Positions 11,518-22,541 of a DNA stretch of 64,000 nt are shown one piece after another. The notes beneath the pieces were generated by a model. It had not been told where the DNA came from, did not search any database, and was given only the letters and a program-made list of their open reading frames with translations. Numbering within the stretch: position 1 is the stretch's first letter; each line of letters opens with the position of its first letter. The stretch is taken from contig OZ199838.1 in the NCBI GenBank assembly GCA_964304625.1, positions 2,356,001-2,420,000 on the forward strand. Reading direction: 5' to 3'. Position numbers and translations under genes: made by a program. Source of the DNA: Kudoa neothunni (taxonomy: Eukaryota; Cnidaria).

Positions 11518-11855
11518 ATGAGTTTCACTATTTTTAATGTTATTCAATCTATTCTGCTGTTGCTGAATGGCGCAATTGTTTTAAACGAAGAAAGAGTGTT
11601 GATCAAATGTAATCATCACTGTGGATGCGAGAATTTGTGTGAGAGTTTAATCATTAAAATTGACGTTTTAGACGCCCAACAATATTCGTCTGAAGCCAGT
11701 GGTATTCTCAACAAGCTTTTTCAGGTCATCTACTCCATACAGATGGTTCTAAGAAGTAGTTTTGTGGTCCATGGATATTTGTGATTGATTGTGCTTTAGT
11801 TCCAATAATAATCATCAATATCATTTTTATACTGATAAAACTAGCATTAGGTTGA
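11518..11855 (+). CDS. IER3IP1: IER3IP1 / Yos1-family ER-Golgi membrane protein
   Basis: Yos1-family proteins are small two-helix membrane proteins needed for ER-to-Golgi transport; loss in humans causes microcephaly with diabetes. Proposed exons: 11518-11608, 11672-11755 and 11800-11855. Introns are 63 and 44 bases, and the sum of 231 bases gives 76 aa (human 82). The N-terminus MSFTIFNVIQSILLLLNGAI followed by VLNEERVL matches the family's first transmembrane helix and LHEERFL motif. Exon 2 has the GI-x-NKL-x(4)-YSIQMVLR block (human GIKSQL...SVRTVMR). Across the second intron the frame runs RIPIIIINIIFILIKLALG, the C-terminal hydrophobic helix. The glycine-rich loop between the helices is shortened. 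Family identity is strong, and the first intron's exact acceptor is less so. Confidence 0.9.
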
Positions 11856-12174
11856 GTATATTACTGCTTTAAGAAAAGATAGTTTTGTATTTTTTTCCTC
11901 GAGATTTCGTTTGTCGCTTGTTTTTCAAGTGAGTGTGGTGTTTTGCCCAATTCCTTATATGTAAGCATAACCGGTCAAAAGTTGGCCTGAGAAAAGCTGC
12001 TTTGTTTTGCGACCTAAATTTTCTATAGAAGCAGCAGTTGTTTAGGTTATAAATATGACACTTCATGGTTAAGTTTACCTGACAGTTTTGTGCACGCTTA
12101 TAGTTTAACATCTAACTCGTATAAAGTTTCAACCTCTGAAAATAATTTAGTTTTATAATTTCGTTGGGAAATAG
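11856..12174. other. Intergenic, nothing firm
   Basis: A minus-strand open frame of about 80 codons (11869-12111) encodes a basic, Cys/His-containing peptide. It matches no family I recognise and has no visible splice partners. It is left unannotated. Confidence 0.35.
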
Positions 12175-13779
12175 TTAATTTCTTGAAGATAAAGCGAGGT
12201 CCGTGTGGACCCAAATTTTTTAAGTAGACAAAATGACCATCAAACCTCAAAATCTGTGTTTAATGGGTATTTTCCGTTAAAAATTCTTATTCTTTTCTTA
12301 TTATTATTGTATATACGTATACTCGAGTATAGGCCGCACTTTTTCCCAAAAGAACTTCAAAATCTACATGTAACTTATACATGTGATGCAAGCTAAAATA
12401 TAAGGATAACTGAGAGTAAAGTATATAGTTCATTTGTGATAAGTTAATTTTCTAATTTCGATGCAATGTTCGCGAGAAATGGATTAAATTGACTAAATGG
12501 ATGTTGGTAGGATTGACAAAAAAGACAACTTCAGGGAATTTTGAAAGGCATGCATTATTTATCGTAGCTGGATGAATGAACAACTCATGGGAATAAATAA
12601 GTTCAGAAATTATTCAAAGATCATTCAAAAAATGAGGCATATCAAATTCAATGGATGGGAGCAAAGATGATATACTTTGGGGGGATGAAAAAATAGGAAG
12701 TAACGATAAAGAGGTTGATGGGATTTACGACGACACCATAGGTGCTGAGAAAAGAATATGTTTACTGAGGGTGGCGACTCTTCTTCCGATTTAATCGACA
12801 AAAACCATTAACATTTGGGGCTTATTTTTGAGAATCACTAACAGTATATGAACTTAAAAGAAATATTTTCTCGTTTTATTATGTGAATTTTATTTTTTTC
12901 AATGGCTTAAACTAAAAAATCTATAAACTGAAAACTTTTCTTTTTAGGGTGCTACTAATATACGAACCAACCAAAATAATGAGAAATTATTCCCCAAACC
13001 TCCTGCGACTCATACACGCGTGCGACCTATACTTGAGTATACACGGTATGGATCACCCAATAGAATTGTGTTATTAAAGTTACTTTTTATCTAATTAAAA
13101 ATATCCAAATTTGTAGTATTTTACTAGGTCTTATAATCGGGAAAACACGGTGATACAATTCTGATTTTACTGATGCCTTAATATTAATAAACTCTAATAA
13201 ATTTCATTTTTTCAAATAAGAATTTATTTAAAATATGGTTTTCGTTGTATGTCCTGAAAATTTCCCTTAAAAATGTTTATTTACTCGAAGACTCGTACAA
13301 AATAATAAAATAAACATATAACGAGAAAAATTAATTGTAATGCTATGAATAAATAATGAATATAATTGATAATTGTGCATTCAAAAGCGGTTTAAGCCGA
13401 CATTCTGGAAGCATAATCAACAGATTAACAATTTTTATCACAGTTCAATTTATTTTGGGGTTGTTTGAAGAAAAAGAATTTTATTAGATTATTATCACTC
13501 GTGTTTTGGCTTGTTTTTGATTACGCGAAAGAAACAAGATTCGGCATTTTTTAAAACCAATCCTCTGCTTGCGCAGATTAATAGTAGTTAATTCAATACA
13601 ATTGGAAAAGCTTTTTTTATAAAATTGAATACACTGAGTTATAAAGTTCGAAACTTAATTTACCTAAAAACAAAGCTTCTGTGAAAATTATTAAAAAAAT
13701 TATCAAAAAGTTCAAAGGTCCAGCCGGACCCACTTCGACTCTAGTATAAAATTATGGATATCCGTCCTTCGAGAGTTAA
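12175..13779. mobile_element. Possible piggyBac-like element bounded by TTAA and paired ends
   Basis: At 12175 TTAA is followed by TTTCTTGAAG and then a GGTCCGTGTGGACC palindrome. At the other side, read inward on the minus strand from TTAA at 13776-13779, come CTCTCGAAGG and later a GGTCCGGCTGGACC palindrome (13717-13730). The two ends are therefore imperfect inverted repeats with the same architecture: TTAA, a C/T-rich tip, then a GGTCC-N4-GGACC palindrome. The 1.6-kb interior has no clear transposase. This fits an old non-autonomous piggyBac-type copy. Chance pairing of two solo ends is possible. Confidence 0.4.
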
Positions 13780-15402
13780 AAGAAACGTGGTATTTGTACA
13801 TGGCTAAGAATTTGACATAGGAAATTTTAAGCTTATATGGCACGTACGCCTGCGCAGTTGTTATTTTTAATCTCAACAACTCTTACTCATAAGCTATATA
13901 CAAATTTAATTGTTTACAATATGTCATATTTAATTATTTTTGGTCCGCAGCTTCACTCTCAAGGATCATAAATGAATAAATATAATCAAAACTACTGACA
14001 CCTGATTATTATTTACCGTATCAATAGCCACTTCCGTCATTTAATATACAATGACTTAATCTAATGTACTTTCTAGGAAATGGCTGTTGAAATGGTCAAA
14101 AATAGTTAAATACAACAGATTCTAAAAAATAAACTTTATAGATCAACTATAAATAAGAGTTACCGGGATTAAAAATTTCAGTTTCAATTGCCAGTGCCTT
14201 CTTTTTAGTATGAATTTAATATTTAGCTAAAATTCTATTTAAAATATTAAGTGTATCTTGCTAACAACAATTTATCAATAATATTTCAGCCGCAAATATA
14301 CATATACATATATATACATATATATTACGATTATGGGTAACCCCCTAATCTTAATACACCAGTTAATAAACAATTAAATAAAAACGGATTAATCCCTCAC
14401 CACAGATCGTTTGATCTGAGTAAATGAAGCCAGAGATTTAATAAATATTCAAATAAATCGATATCGCGTATTTGGTTCATTTCAATTAGTCGAGGATTAG
14501 AATAAAATCCCGATGTTTATATAAGAGATTAGAAAAATGACCCCAGAGAGATGTGTTAGCACGCTATTGTTATGATCTATATTTGGAGTTTGCTTTCGTA
14601 AAAAATAAACGTCGATTTATTGGGGCCACTTTTTTTCTCTTTTATAAAAGTACATGAAAAATCACGGCTGAAGCATTAAAAATGAAGTCTAGAAAATCAT
14701 TCTCAAATACAACAATAGAAAAATAAACGGCGTTGATTTTCTTCGAGTGCAATTAATGTATTCAAAATAGTGATTTTACTATAAATTAACAAACGCTTCA
14801 CTCGAGAACAAATCGGGATCAACCTTATATTAAGAATTATTGAATAGTGTTATCGTCAATCTTTAAGCTTAAAACAATTCAACTAACCAATTTTATTAAA
14901 ATAATAATAGAATTAACTAACATACCGACTCTAAATAGTAAACGAAAAAAATTATCATTGAACCAACATCTGTCTTGGTGGGTGAAATTTTCCAATAATT
15001 TTTATTCTTTCGGCACAAATTATTAGGTTTTTATTGAAAACCGATTAACAGATTGTGGATGTAAAGACTGTAATAATATATAACCACCACATAAAAAAGT
15101 GCTTATAATATGGAAATGACCCATTTCCAAATCGAATCGTTGTTAAAAAGTAAATTATTAATTATCTATCGATAGCTAGCTGCATTTTTTTGGTTTACTA
15201 AAAGGCTGCCGACAATAAATAATTATCCAAGGGGATCCATAACGAAAGGTTTTAGGTGTTACCATAGAGTTGCGCTGACAACTTGAGGAAGGTACAAATA
15301 GGTCGGGAGCCGTTTAATTTACAAACATCCATCTGTAGATCTTTAAAAACTCCATCAATCAATTAATGCAATTGTGAAATAATTAAATTTGAGGAAGTTT
15401 AA
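13780..15402. other. AT-rich intergenic stretch upstream of NAA50
   Basis: No coding exon was recognised. A short (AT/AC)n simple repeat lies at about 14297-14326. A GTTGCGCTGAC site at about 15269-15279 lies roughly 125 bases before the NAA50 ATG and recurs near 52962. Confidence 0.45.
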
Positions 15403-16323
15403 ATGAATAGCCGCACTAGCAGCCAACCAACATCCTCCGACTCAGAAAGACTCCTCACATTTCCAGTGTAATTTTAGAGTAATGATATTTCTACTTTTAA
15501 TATTATATATTTAGGGATATTAGTGTGAAAAATTTTTCTATTGAATATTTGGACAGTTTACACGATTGTAACACTGCGATTTTTCCTGTGAAATATTCTC
15601 AAAAAGTAACCAAAACTTGGTTTCGTTTATTCGAGAGATTTTTGCGACATTTTTTAGTTCTATCGTGATATCGCTGATAGTATTGTTGGTTGCAAAATAG
15701 GCATATCTTATATTTATTGGATTCATTAGTCTGATTTAATTTTATTAATGTTAGTTCTAAAAAACAACACTGTTATTGCGAATGTTTCCTATCGAGTTGA
15801 TCCTGTCTCCAATTCGTTGTACATTATGACGTTTGGTTGTTTGCCGGAACATCGTCGTGTCGGTATTGGTTCATTATTGATGCAATGCGTCGAAGATGAA
15901 TTATGTCTATGGAAAAATCTTCAAAGTGTTTCTCTGTAAGTTGGCTGTTCTCAATTCATCGTATTCATCAATTCTCCATTTAGACATGTACAATGTAGCA
16001 ATCGCATAGCACTCAAGTTCTACACCAAATTCGGATTCTTTATCAAACGAATTATAAAAAATTACTATTCTACTATTGAACCACCCGATGCTTTTTATCT
16101 TCTTAAATATAATCCTGATTTCGATATATATTCTGCGTTAACTATGACAAACGAAACCAAAACTCTTTCTTTTATAACCAAATCCTTTGTTGAGTATACA
16201 GATCGGTTTCCCCAATCCCTTGAAGATAGTTCACTATATAGTGACACTATAGATAATCTCGACAATAAGATATTGAAATTGTATTCATCATCATCGTCAT
16301 CTTCGTCCCAAACTGTGAGATAA
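15403..16323 (+). CDS. NAA50: N-alpha-acetyltransferase 50 (GNAT family), extended C-terminus
   Basis: NAA50 acetylates N-terminal methionines as part of the NatE/NatA assembly on ribosomes and is needed for sister-chromatid cohesion (Drosophila san). Proposed exons: 15403-15467, 15515-15605, 15658-15688, 15755-15935 and 15984-16323. Introns are 47, 52, 66 and 48 bases, and the sum of 708 bases gives 235 aa. Exons 1-3 give VDISVKNFSIEYLDSL, then AIFPVKYSQKFYRDI, matching the human FPVSYNDKFYKDV segment. Exon 4 has YRVD, LYIMTFGCL and the acetyl-CoA loop RRVGIG (residues about 96-101). Exon 5 has HVQCSNRIALKFYTKFGF and KNYYSTIEPPDA, the substrate and C-terminal GNAT signature. The protein is about 65 residues longer than human NAA50 (169), ending in an acidic and polyserine tail. 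Confidence 0.93.
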
Positions 16324-16798
16324 ACTAAAACCAATCATGATACTTCTGGGCTGAGAACCTGGAGTGTGTTTCTATGTAATGCTCGTATAGTTATGTAATT
16401 TATTAGTTTACCGACGCATTTTTTAAATTTATTTTTGTTTGTTGACTTGGTATATTTGAATTTTCTCATCTTCTATTCATCTAAAAATGTTTATATAATG
16501 TGACATAAAAATTATGATAGTTTTTTTTATAAAATTGCATAATTATTAATCTGATTTGGCGAGGAGGTAAGCTCCTTAATCAGTCGACATTGTCAGTTTC
16601 CATAATATGGATACTGGATGGATGCGTGAATTCTACTGAATAAATTTAAATAGTATTTATAAGTATTCGCGTAAAAATTAATAATTTTTTGTAAAAATAT
16701 AACATTTTTGAATGGATCTGCTTACAAGTGTAAGTTAATATTATGTCTTTCGACTAAAATTTTTTATAAAGTCTATTCCATAAAGAAATAATATAAAT
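16324..16798. other. Intergenic, nothing recognised
   Basis: 3' flank of NAA50. AT-rich with no coding or repeat signal. Confidence 0.5.
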
Positions 16799-17900
16799 AC
16801 AGTCGTCCCTGGATGTTGCGTAATATGTTGACATTAATACCTAATTAATTGATTTGATCCATCAAATCACAAAAACCAAAACAAATTATATTTGTGATTA
16901 AATATAATACAGAAAAATTTGTAATAATTTCATTTTATATAGCAAAACCTTGATATTACGCATACTCGCTATATTGCGCAGTAGGGTATCCTCTCATTTA
17001 TTGTTGGCTGTGGTTATTTCACAGATACCTGGTAATCCCCTCGCGGAATATGCTGTTTCACAGGCAATTGATATCTCTAAAACTAGACAGTCAAATTTAC
17101 TGAAAATTTATATATTAACATGACCAATAAAGAGCAATTGATTCACAAATTTATAAACTGATACACATATGTTATATAGATGACATTAAAATAATGCACG
17201 TGACTGAATGTGAACAGATAACAATCAAAGTATTCGTTCACAAATGTATTAGACAGTTTTTAAATATATAACGACAATTTTTCATGATTATTTGGATGTT
17301 ACTCATTAATTAGTGCTACAGAGTGATGAACCAGGAAGTGCTATAAAGATTTAGGAAACGACATCATATTTTAGCTTGTACTAATACAATCTAAAATATG
17401 ATGTAAATATTAAAAGCACAATAACTAAATCAACCAATCTACTTTTCGTTGTTGTTGTTGTTATTATTATTAAATACGAATAGATGTATTTTTGGTGATA
17501 CTAATGGGCACACAAAAAATGGATAATGAAATAAAAGAACATTCAAAAATGGTTGTTCTTTTAAACTTGCACTGAGAGTTTCCGAGGACGGATTGTCTAT
17601 TTACTACTTGCGTATTTCTATTTTGGATTTAACCAACCTCATATCACCATAAGTATACAATGTATACATCTATCGACGAGTTTGTAAGAAATGATATTTA
17701 TCAAAGTTATTTCAATATACGAAATTACAATAAATTCTATCCGTTTGTTTTGGAGATATTAATATCCTGTGAAATAGCCATTGCCTTTATTTATTTTATT
17801 GTACACTCTGGACGTTACGCAATACTATAGCAAGTTATGTAGGTTTTATTTTATTTAATTACTTAAAACCTAAATTTTGCGTAACTAACCGAGAATTGTT
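16799..17900. repeat. Cluster of related mariner/pogo-like short repeats
   Basis: Three similar motifs recur in the same orientation: CAGTCGTCCCTGGATGTTGC at 16800, AACCTTGATATTACGCAT near 16945 and CTCTGGACGTTACGCAATAC near 17806. The last pairs with an inverted TTTTGCGTAACT near 17875 (core GTTACGCAA / TTGCGTAAC), enclosing an AT-rich hairpin. CAGTCGTCCCTGG recalls pogo/Tigger ends. No transposase remains. The unit boundaries are unclear. Confidence 0.35.
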
Positions 17901-18076
17901 GGAAATATTGAAACTCTAATAATTTACCGGTTAAATTATTAGTTTCTCTGACCAGCGTATTACTTAATCGTATTAAATAAAGTTATTTATGTTTACATTT
18001 GCTTTATCGTCTTAAACTCTCCTTATTTTTGAGAGTCAAACAGAATCCACATGATTCCTATTGTTAAATTTTTCTA

Positions 18077-18810
18077 TTAACCCTCAAGTAAAATTTGAGG
18101 TCATTTTGACCCCACGATTTTTTTTCATCCGATTATCCAAAATCTTGGTTTAAATGTTTCGGGAAACTTTGAAAAAAATTCTATCGAGTAAATATATTTT
18201 TATCGCATGAATATCATATCTTAATCTATATTGCGCTTGCGCCAAAATTATTTTAAGAGATATGTTCAAATAATCTTAGTTTAATAGTAATCACTCCGAC
18301 ACCGAGTCTTCAGATTCATTTTCATCGTTTCACGATTATTTGTCGTTAGAAAAATTTGATATTGATACAGATATACAACTTAACTCGTATATACATAAGA
18401 ACGGAACGTTACGGTCGATGAATCCGACGTTGGCACCTAGAACATGTGTTGCGAATATTATGAATAGTCGTCCTGGTGTCTCTCCGTTTTCATTACAAAA
18501 TACAATTTATACTTTCAGAATAATATTTAGTTTTGTTATGTAAGTCATTATTTTAAAATATACCAATACATGGGTGGAAAAATTTTTGGTAATAGATTGA
18601 TCGAATTGGATGGGTTCATTAGTTGTTTATTGCTGATGGGATATCACAGGGATAATTGAGAATCGGTTAAAAAGATATTTGGGTTAGAAAAAGGAAAAAT
18701 ATATCATGATTTATTCTTATTAAATAAATTTCTCCAAATAATGCGAGTTGTACATTTTAATGGTATGGAAAATGTTGAGGTAACAAAATAATCCGAAAAC
18801 TGTTTCCGTG
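18077..18810 (+). mobile_element. piggyBac-family transposase remnant with 5' end
   Basis: TTAA at 18077-18080 is followed by CCCTCAAGTA and a GGTCATTTTGACC palindrome, a piggyBac-type left end. The frame around 18340-18543 reads NGTLRSMNPT, RTCVANIMNSRPGVSPFS, like the transposase segment W-x(5)-P-x-RT-x-NI-x-RPG. After a frame change, 18600-18790 encodes ELDGFISCLLLMGYHRDN (stop) ... LLNKFLQIMRVVHFNGMEN, matching the following ELKAFIG...RF-x-IL/M-R-x-LHF segment. The DDD catalytic region and the 3' end are absent. This is an old truncated copy and no function is expected. Confidence 0.75.
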
Positions 18811-20813
18811 TTGGTGAACTATAGCATATTTAGGTGGGTTTCTCATGCGTCGTTTCCGCACTAATCAAAGTTTCAAGCGTATCTGTGTTACCTATTTTAT
18901 GCAATAGTCTATGCCAGGATTATGATGTTTTTGATCATTTTAAGCGAAAATTAATTAAATAATTAATTTTACTAAATGAGCTGAATTTTTAGTTACGTTT
19001 GTAGAAAATATGCGATCTCAAAAGTAATACATACGCATACGCCGTGGCTAAAATGTTCGTTTATCAATCGCACATGCGCACACGGTATTATATGATGTCA
19101 TTCATGAAATTATTGAATATATAATCGATCGATTATTTTACCAAATAAAAAAGTGGTTTCTTTTTGGCCCCAATCATACTTGGTGGATGTAAATTTTCAT
19201 GTGATTTATAAGGTTAAACAAGTGAAATGTATTTAAGTTTGTTAATCTTTTACGGACCACCCTAGGCTTCACAAGCCCATCTAAACATCAAATCCCGCGT
19301 TGCGTTTGTTAAAATTAGCATCTAAGACCTAAATTTTACGTATATTTATCAAAGTTATCTTCCTTTGTTTGATTAAACTTTTTAAAATTATTGTATTTAA
19401 TTTTAATACCTTTTTTTTATTAATTTATATCCGTTGTTACGAACCTGATGTATTGTTAAATTGGCAATATGAATCCTTGTTGTATCAGCTCGATTTAGCG
19501 TTTATTTGTTTGAAGTGAATTGTCAACGGACTAACAAAATATAACGTCTGATGAATCTAACGATTCCTTAAAAAATATATAAATGCGTTACATGAAAGTT
19601 CAGCATATGAATTGAGTAATGAACATATTTTTTCTTAAATTCACAATCATATGATTGATATTGTTTAATCCCCAGACTCCAGGATGCCATTGCGGTCCAA
19701 ATCGTGAGCGCCATAAGGTGATCCACAAAGGATTAGAGATAACATTTTTTAATACAATCACCTTTTAGTTTGTGTTTTTGTAATCAAGTTTATATCCATA
19801 TGTTTAAAAATAAATGAAACAATAATGGCAATAATAAAAGATTAATATTTATAAAAAACATTTTTACAAGGTTTAAATTTTAACTATATATAATATAAAT
19901 GTTGAAAAAAATCATAATGAAGTTTATTTTATTCTTAATGATTATAATATCAGATTCTCTTATTAATAAATAAATAACGTGCTTCATCGAAATAAAATAA
20001 ATGTTTGCCAAAATGTTAACATTTTAAACAGCATTTTCTGACGAATCTAGTTTTTAGGTTTGTTCGAAATCAAATTTCATTTTATAAATATTGATATATT
20101 AGAACTTTATCATGAACTAAATTAAAATATAGTTGAGCTCCAAACACATGTTTCCACATTAATCATGAATAAGCACGAAATCTCTGTTGACAATGTCTTG
20201 TGTCCGAGTTTAGCAAAACGTTAGCAAGGGAAAACACGTTGACACAAAAATACAATGATGATCAAAAATGGATTACTCAACTAATTACTAGGTTTGTGTA
20301 CAGGGCTGGGAAGAGATTATGTACATAACACAATGGAAAAATTTAATTTAAATGCTGAAACTTTTTTAATCTATAATATATTATTCTATGAATATATTGA
20401 AAATGATGATTTATCTTTAAATTAAAAAATTCTTAAATGAAACAATGTCGGAGAATTACAAAATGACATTTACTTAGATTAACATTATGATGAAGCATAC
20501 AAAATTGAACAGGACAATCAGAAGAGAAAATATCATTTAATGGTTTTGAAACTTTCCTCTGTTAATAAATTTTTCGTGTATGATGAATAAAATTTAGGTG
20601 TGGATAATATTGGGGTAAAATTTCAACCGCCAATTCGATACACGCATAGAAACCTTCAAATTTTTTTTAGAAAGTATAACCAAGTGGTCTATTTAAATGG
20701 CATAAAATTCAAAATTAAATTTCCATGTAACCCTTAACAAACCATTTTTAGCCAATGCATTAGTTATTTTAATAAAATTCCACAAAGTTTTAATTTACAC
20801 ATGCTCATTAACT
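18811..20813. other. Intergenic, no gene seen
   Basis: AT-rich sequence without recognisable exons. A slightly GC-richer patch near 19240-19310 and another near 19670-19740 were not matched to other parts of the window. Confidence 0.5.
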
Positions 20814-20821
20814 GGATACGG

Positions 20822-21016
20822 CAGGGGTTCCTAATTAAAACTGGAATCGCATCCCCATTTGATGATAAAACAAAATTCGCAGCCCTTTGCATACGATAAG
20901 GTGTAACTGACTCAAAATTTACCAAAAATTATTTTCAATTTTGATCGGATCTCGCACTACCTGAGACCAAAGTTCGCATCCCCTAAGGTGCGGGCACCTC
21001 CAGTTGGGAACCCCTG
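20822..21016. mobile_element. hAT-type MITE with 8-bp target duplication
   Basis: The 195-bp element starts CAGGGGTTCCTAA at 20822 and ends TTGGGAACCCCTG at 21016, so the termini are inverted repeats. The inner parts also pair (ACTGGAATCGCATCCCC against the complement of GGGCACCTCCAGT). The flanking 8-mers are GGATACGG (20814-20821) and GGATACAG (21017-21024), matching at seven of eight positions. An 8-bp duplication with CAGGGGTTC ends is diagnostic of hAT insertion. It has no coding capacity, so it moved by a transposase supplied in trans. The single mismatch suggests moderate age. Confidence 0.85.
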
Positions 21017-22229
21017 GGATACAGCTTACTCTCTCTCTCTTTATTGCGCATTAGTCTGAATTACCGCATTCGATGCGCAATATTCATAAACGATGGAATA
21101 TAATTTTTTTCAAGCAATAAAATTTGAAACGTTTCCATTATATGCATACGCGTGGGTGATAATTAAATGTTTTTCACTTTTTAATGCATATAAATTATTC
21201 TTAGGCTTACACTATCTATAAAATAATTTCATATCCTTACATAAATTCTTTCATTAATAAGAAATTAAATTGAATTTTTATTTCAATTAAAAATAAAGTT
21301 TGTGAAATTTTAAACCATAAAAATACCTTGGAATCTTTATCTGTTTGGAGAAGCCTTACATCAGGGCTTCCCGATGGGGGATTCCCGTCTCCCAAGATGT
21401 CCTGGAGACAGCTACTGAGGATTCGAGAGTCATATCTTGAGTAAACGAAAAATTATACGGCCGAGCGTGCTTCGTACGTAGTGTACTTATTCTGCGTACT
21501 CGGAATCTCTCTCGAAAGTATAGCATATGCGATTCGTGCGCAATCGAAGCTGAAATAATTCTGGTAAACACAATAGTCACATGATGGATTTTACAAAAAA
21601 TCAGTTTACGTTTTCAATCTACTATTCTCTATTCACTGATGTATAAAACAAACATGAAAATTTATTTCTTTTGTCTAAATAAACGCTTTAAGATCTAAAT
21701 TAGTCCAAAGTAAAAAATTATGAAATATTCACTTCTCAACGTGAAAGGTAAACAAATTATAAAATGTCTCAGAATGTGTTGAATTCTTGAAAGTTCAATC
21801 ATGTATTTTTTAAGTAAACTATAAGGCAAGTAAAGAATAAAATTAAATTATTGTCAAAATTAAGTTTTTCAGATTTTTTTGTTAATTAGTTAAAATTTTC
21901 ATACTTCGAATTCAATCAATTTGCGTTAAAAATTATATAAACTACAACTTTACATTCCAAATTTTGAAACAGGCTTATTTTCCTCATTTGATCATTAAAT
22001 TTATAATTAAAACAATTCTAACAAAGTCAACGTTTTGCGAAAGCGGGATTACTCTCAGCTGATATTTTGCGATAAAATATTAAATATCTAATTCATTTAT
22101 AAATTAAGATTTATTCATATCTTTATTTAATAAAATGCCTCGTTTTGACTTAATTATTACCTAAAAAAATATGAAAAATTAGTTAAATTATTATCAGTTG
22201 TATTCTTTTTATTTAAATTCATTTTCTCG
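21017..22229. other. Intergenic, no gene seen
   Basis: AT-rich sequence with a short CT run at 21031-21041. A minus-strand open frame of about 74 codons near 21356-21580 has no recognisable similarity. Confidence 0.5.
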
Positions 22230-22382
22230 TTAACGTAGATTTTTTTTTCTGTTTTATGTAATTATAGTAGAAATATTTCGCAGTATAAAAATAAATCTAT
22301 TTAGGGAAGAGGTGATGAGTTATATTTAAAAATGGTGGTAGGGGATGCAGAAACCAAAATGAATCGGGAACGAGAATCACTG
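22230..22382. repeat. Second copy of the hAT-type terminal region
   Basis: About 150 bases are visibly related to 2980-3131 and end in the same way (ATGAATCGGGAA ... CACTG at 22382). It is a solo terminal fragment or MITE half near the 3' end of ASCC3, and has no coding content. Confidence 0.45.
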
Positions 22383-22541
22383 CCTTACATAACTATATAA
22401 TTGTGAATTATCAAATAAATGGATTGTAAAACAATCAAATAATATTTAATAAGTGTAAGAGAGAGAAAATCAAAAGAATAACAGATTAAGCATGTAGATT
22501 ACATTTAGGAAAATATATAAATGCAAATAATGTTCTATTTA

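Noticed and set aside
12640-12800. Acidic short frame, considered as a piggyBac N-terminus
   Set aside because: Too short, with no catalytic motifs; the position between piggyBac-type ends is suggestive only.
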